NCBI GenBank assembly: GCA_023423535.1
Contig: JAFAFL010000114.1
Coordinates: 1 to 15,084 of the forward strand
Direction of reading: 5' to 3'
DNA from: Pseudomonadota bacterium
GTDB taxonomy: Bacteria > Myxococcota > Myxococcia > Myxococcales > Myxococcaceae
DNA: 15,084 bases
Part shown: positions 14,278-15,084 of the stretch, in pieces
Layout: each line of letters begins with the position of its first letter
Numbering within the stretch: position 1 is the first letter of the stretch
The notes under the pieces: model-generated
Told to the model about the DNA's origin: nothing
What the model saw: the letters and a program-made list of their open reading frames with translations, nothing else
The model's database searches: none
Program-made: the position numbers and the translations under genes

Positions 14278-14790
14278 TCACGGAACCCGCTCGATCTTCC
14301 CGCTCGCGGGAACCGAGACCCCGGAGCGGGGCTCCCCTGAGGCGTCAAAAAGTAGCGAGTTCGCTGCTGAGTTCGCGCTCATGCCGAAGAGACCGCGCAT
14401 CTCCCCTTTCGGTCCATAAAGGAGAAATGCTGGAGAACCTTCGTCCGTCACCGTGGTGACGGCGCGCGAACGGCTGTTCGCGCTGAAGAGCGCAAGAACG
14501 GGCACCCCTTCCTTGTCGACTGACAGCATCACCCGGACCTTCCCCTGTCGGTCGTACAGGGCTAACCCGCTCGACTTGTCGGATGTCGGCGTCGTGCCGA
14601 GGATTGCCTTGACTGAGCCGTCCGGCTCGACGAGCTCGAACTGCTGCGCGCGAAGGGTCTCTGGATGCACCTTCCGCTTCGTCTGTCCCATGAAAACGAA
14701 GCTGGAAGCGATCACCAGTGACACTAGCCCCAACCGCTTCAAACGCTGATTCTCACGCTCCAGGCGATCAAGCCGCGCTTCCAAGTCCAT
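14278..14790 (-). CDS. Small membrane-anchored protein with short beta-type repeats
   Basis: The product is 170 aa. Residues 2-19 (LEARLDRLERENQRLKR) form a heptad-like coiled coil, 20-36 (LGLVSLVIASSFVFMGQ) one membrane helix, and the rest is a soluble domain made of repeated strands of the type G-(S/K)-V-(K/R)-x-x-L, namely EPDGSVKAILG, YDRQGKVRVMLSV, YGPKGEMRGLFG and FDASGEPRSGVSV, with LALYD/LALFS/FLLYG segments between. The order suggests a cytoplasmic N-terminus and an external repeat domain, but orientation is inferred. The ATG at 14790 is chosen for the GGGAGGGACGAC just upstream; an ATG 24 nt earlier adds eight residues and would overlap that site. I know similar hypothetical proteins in bacteria with ELVDPDGKVRA-type repeats but no function. 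Confidence 0.75.
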   Translation of the reverse strand: MDLEARLDRLERENQRLKRLGLVSLVIASSFVFMGQTKRKVHPETLRAQQFELVEPDGSVKAILGTTPTSDKSSGLALYDRQGKVRVMLSVDKEGVPVLALFSANSRSRAVTTVTDEGSPAFLLYGPKGEMRGLFGMSANSAANSLLFDASGEPRSGVSVPASGKIERVP

Positions 14791-14888
14791 GTCGTCCCTC
14801 CCGTAGTGCGGCAACGTACCAGCAGGGCCCCCCCGTACAGCATCTCGTCGGCACGCCCCCTGCTCTGCCCCGCCGCAGGAGGTGGCGC
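14791..14888. promoter_or_regulatory. Divergent intergenic region
   Basis: The 98 bp between the two divergent starts (minus-strand ATG at 14790, plus-strand GTG at 14889) must hold promoters for both unless one is transcribed from further away. It carries a binding site at each end (GGGAGG for the left gene, AGGAGG for the right). No -35/-10 pair stands out in this GC-rich stretch. Confidence 0.4.
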
Positions 14889-15084
14889 GTGGAACTGTGG
14901 ACGGAGCGGGTAAGAGTGGCGCGGAGGTTGGCGCGGGCGGAGGAGGAGCTAAAGCGGGCGTACAACGACCGGGACAGGAGTCCGGCCGCTAGGACTCGGT
15001 GGCTCGAGGCGCGCGACGAGCACGCGCTCGCGAGCGCGGAGGCGCGGCTGTTGCTGACGCTCCTTAGCCGGCCCCAGGACGCCG
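14889..15084 (+). CDS. N-terminal part of an unrecognised helical protein (runs off the right edge)
   Basis: The frame has 65 codons without a stop, starting at GTG with AGGAGG 5-6 nt upstream. It reads VELWTERVRVARRLARAEEE then LKRAYNDRDRSPAARTRWLE and continues EARDEHALASAEARLLLTLL. The pattern of charged residues and Ala/Leu suggests long alpha helices, perhaps a coiled coil. It is not recognised. The GTG choice, rather than the out-of-frame GTG at 14882, rests on spacing to the binding site and on protein-like composition. It is divergent from the membrane-anchored protein gene. Confidence 0.5.
   Translation, partial: MELWTERVRVARRLARAEEELKRAYNDRDRSPAARTRWLEARDEHALASAEARLLLTLLSRPQDA

Overview
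The window is GC-rich and has short intergenic gaps, strong AGGAGG-type ribosome binding sites and many GTG starts. Together with its gene families (AddAB, WYL regulators, DUF3293, TPR) this suggests a myxobacterium (Myxococcota). That assignment is inference from composition and gene style; no marker gene is present to confirm it.

Left part (1-9760), all on the minus strand. Read in the direction of transcription there are two blocks. The first is three consecutive, overlapping WYL-domain regulator genes (9760 down to 7232): one with no N-terminal helix-turn-helix, then two PafB/PafC-like full-length proteins. The second, after about 105 bp, is a compact set of four: a TPR protein, a DUF3293 protein, AddB-type nuclease and AddA-type helicase-nuclease (7125 down to 198). 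Three of the junctions inside these blocks are ATGA or TGATG stop/start overlaps. AddA and AddB together would form a RecBCD-like double-strand break resection enzyme. A WYL cluster next to addBA recalls PafBC control of DNA-damage genes in actinobacteria. Weak matches to the RecA-NDp type promoter lie in front of both blocks. At the far left edge is the start of an exported protein (1-58).

Boundary (about 9813-9862). A strong minus-strand terminator with a GAAA loop sits 3 nt after what looks like the last 21 nt of a tRNA-Gly gene (acceptor strand, U73 discriminator, CCA). The rest of the tRNA is missing. This is what a tRNA-targeted integration leaves behind, so the sequence to the right is probably a genomic island or other foreign DNA.

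Right part (9863-15084). A complete IS21-family element (10464-13046, istA and istB on the plus strand, TG...CA ends, 7-bp TCTCGGG duplication) has split a minus-strand gene. Removing the element and one copy of the duplication restores a continuous 362-codon frame from 13956 to 10278, so this disruption is exact and probably recent. The product is not recognised. Further right are a small membrane-anchored protein with short beta-type repeats (minus strand) and, divergently, the start of a plus-strand gene that runs out of the window.
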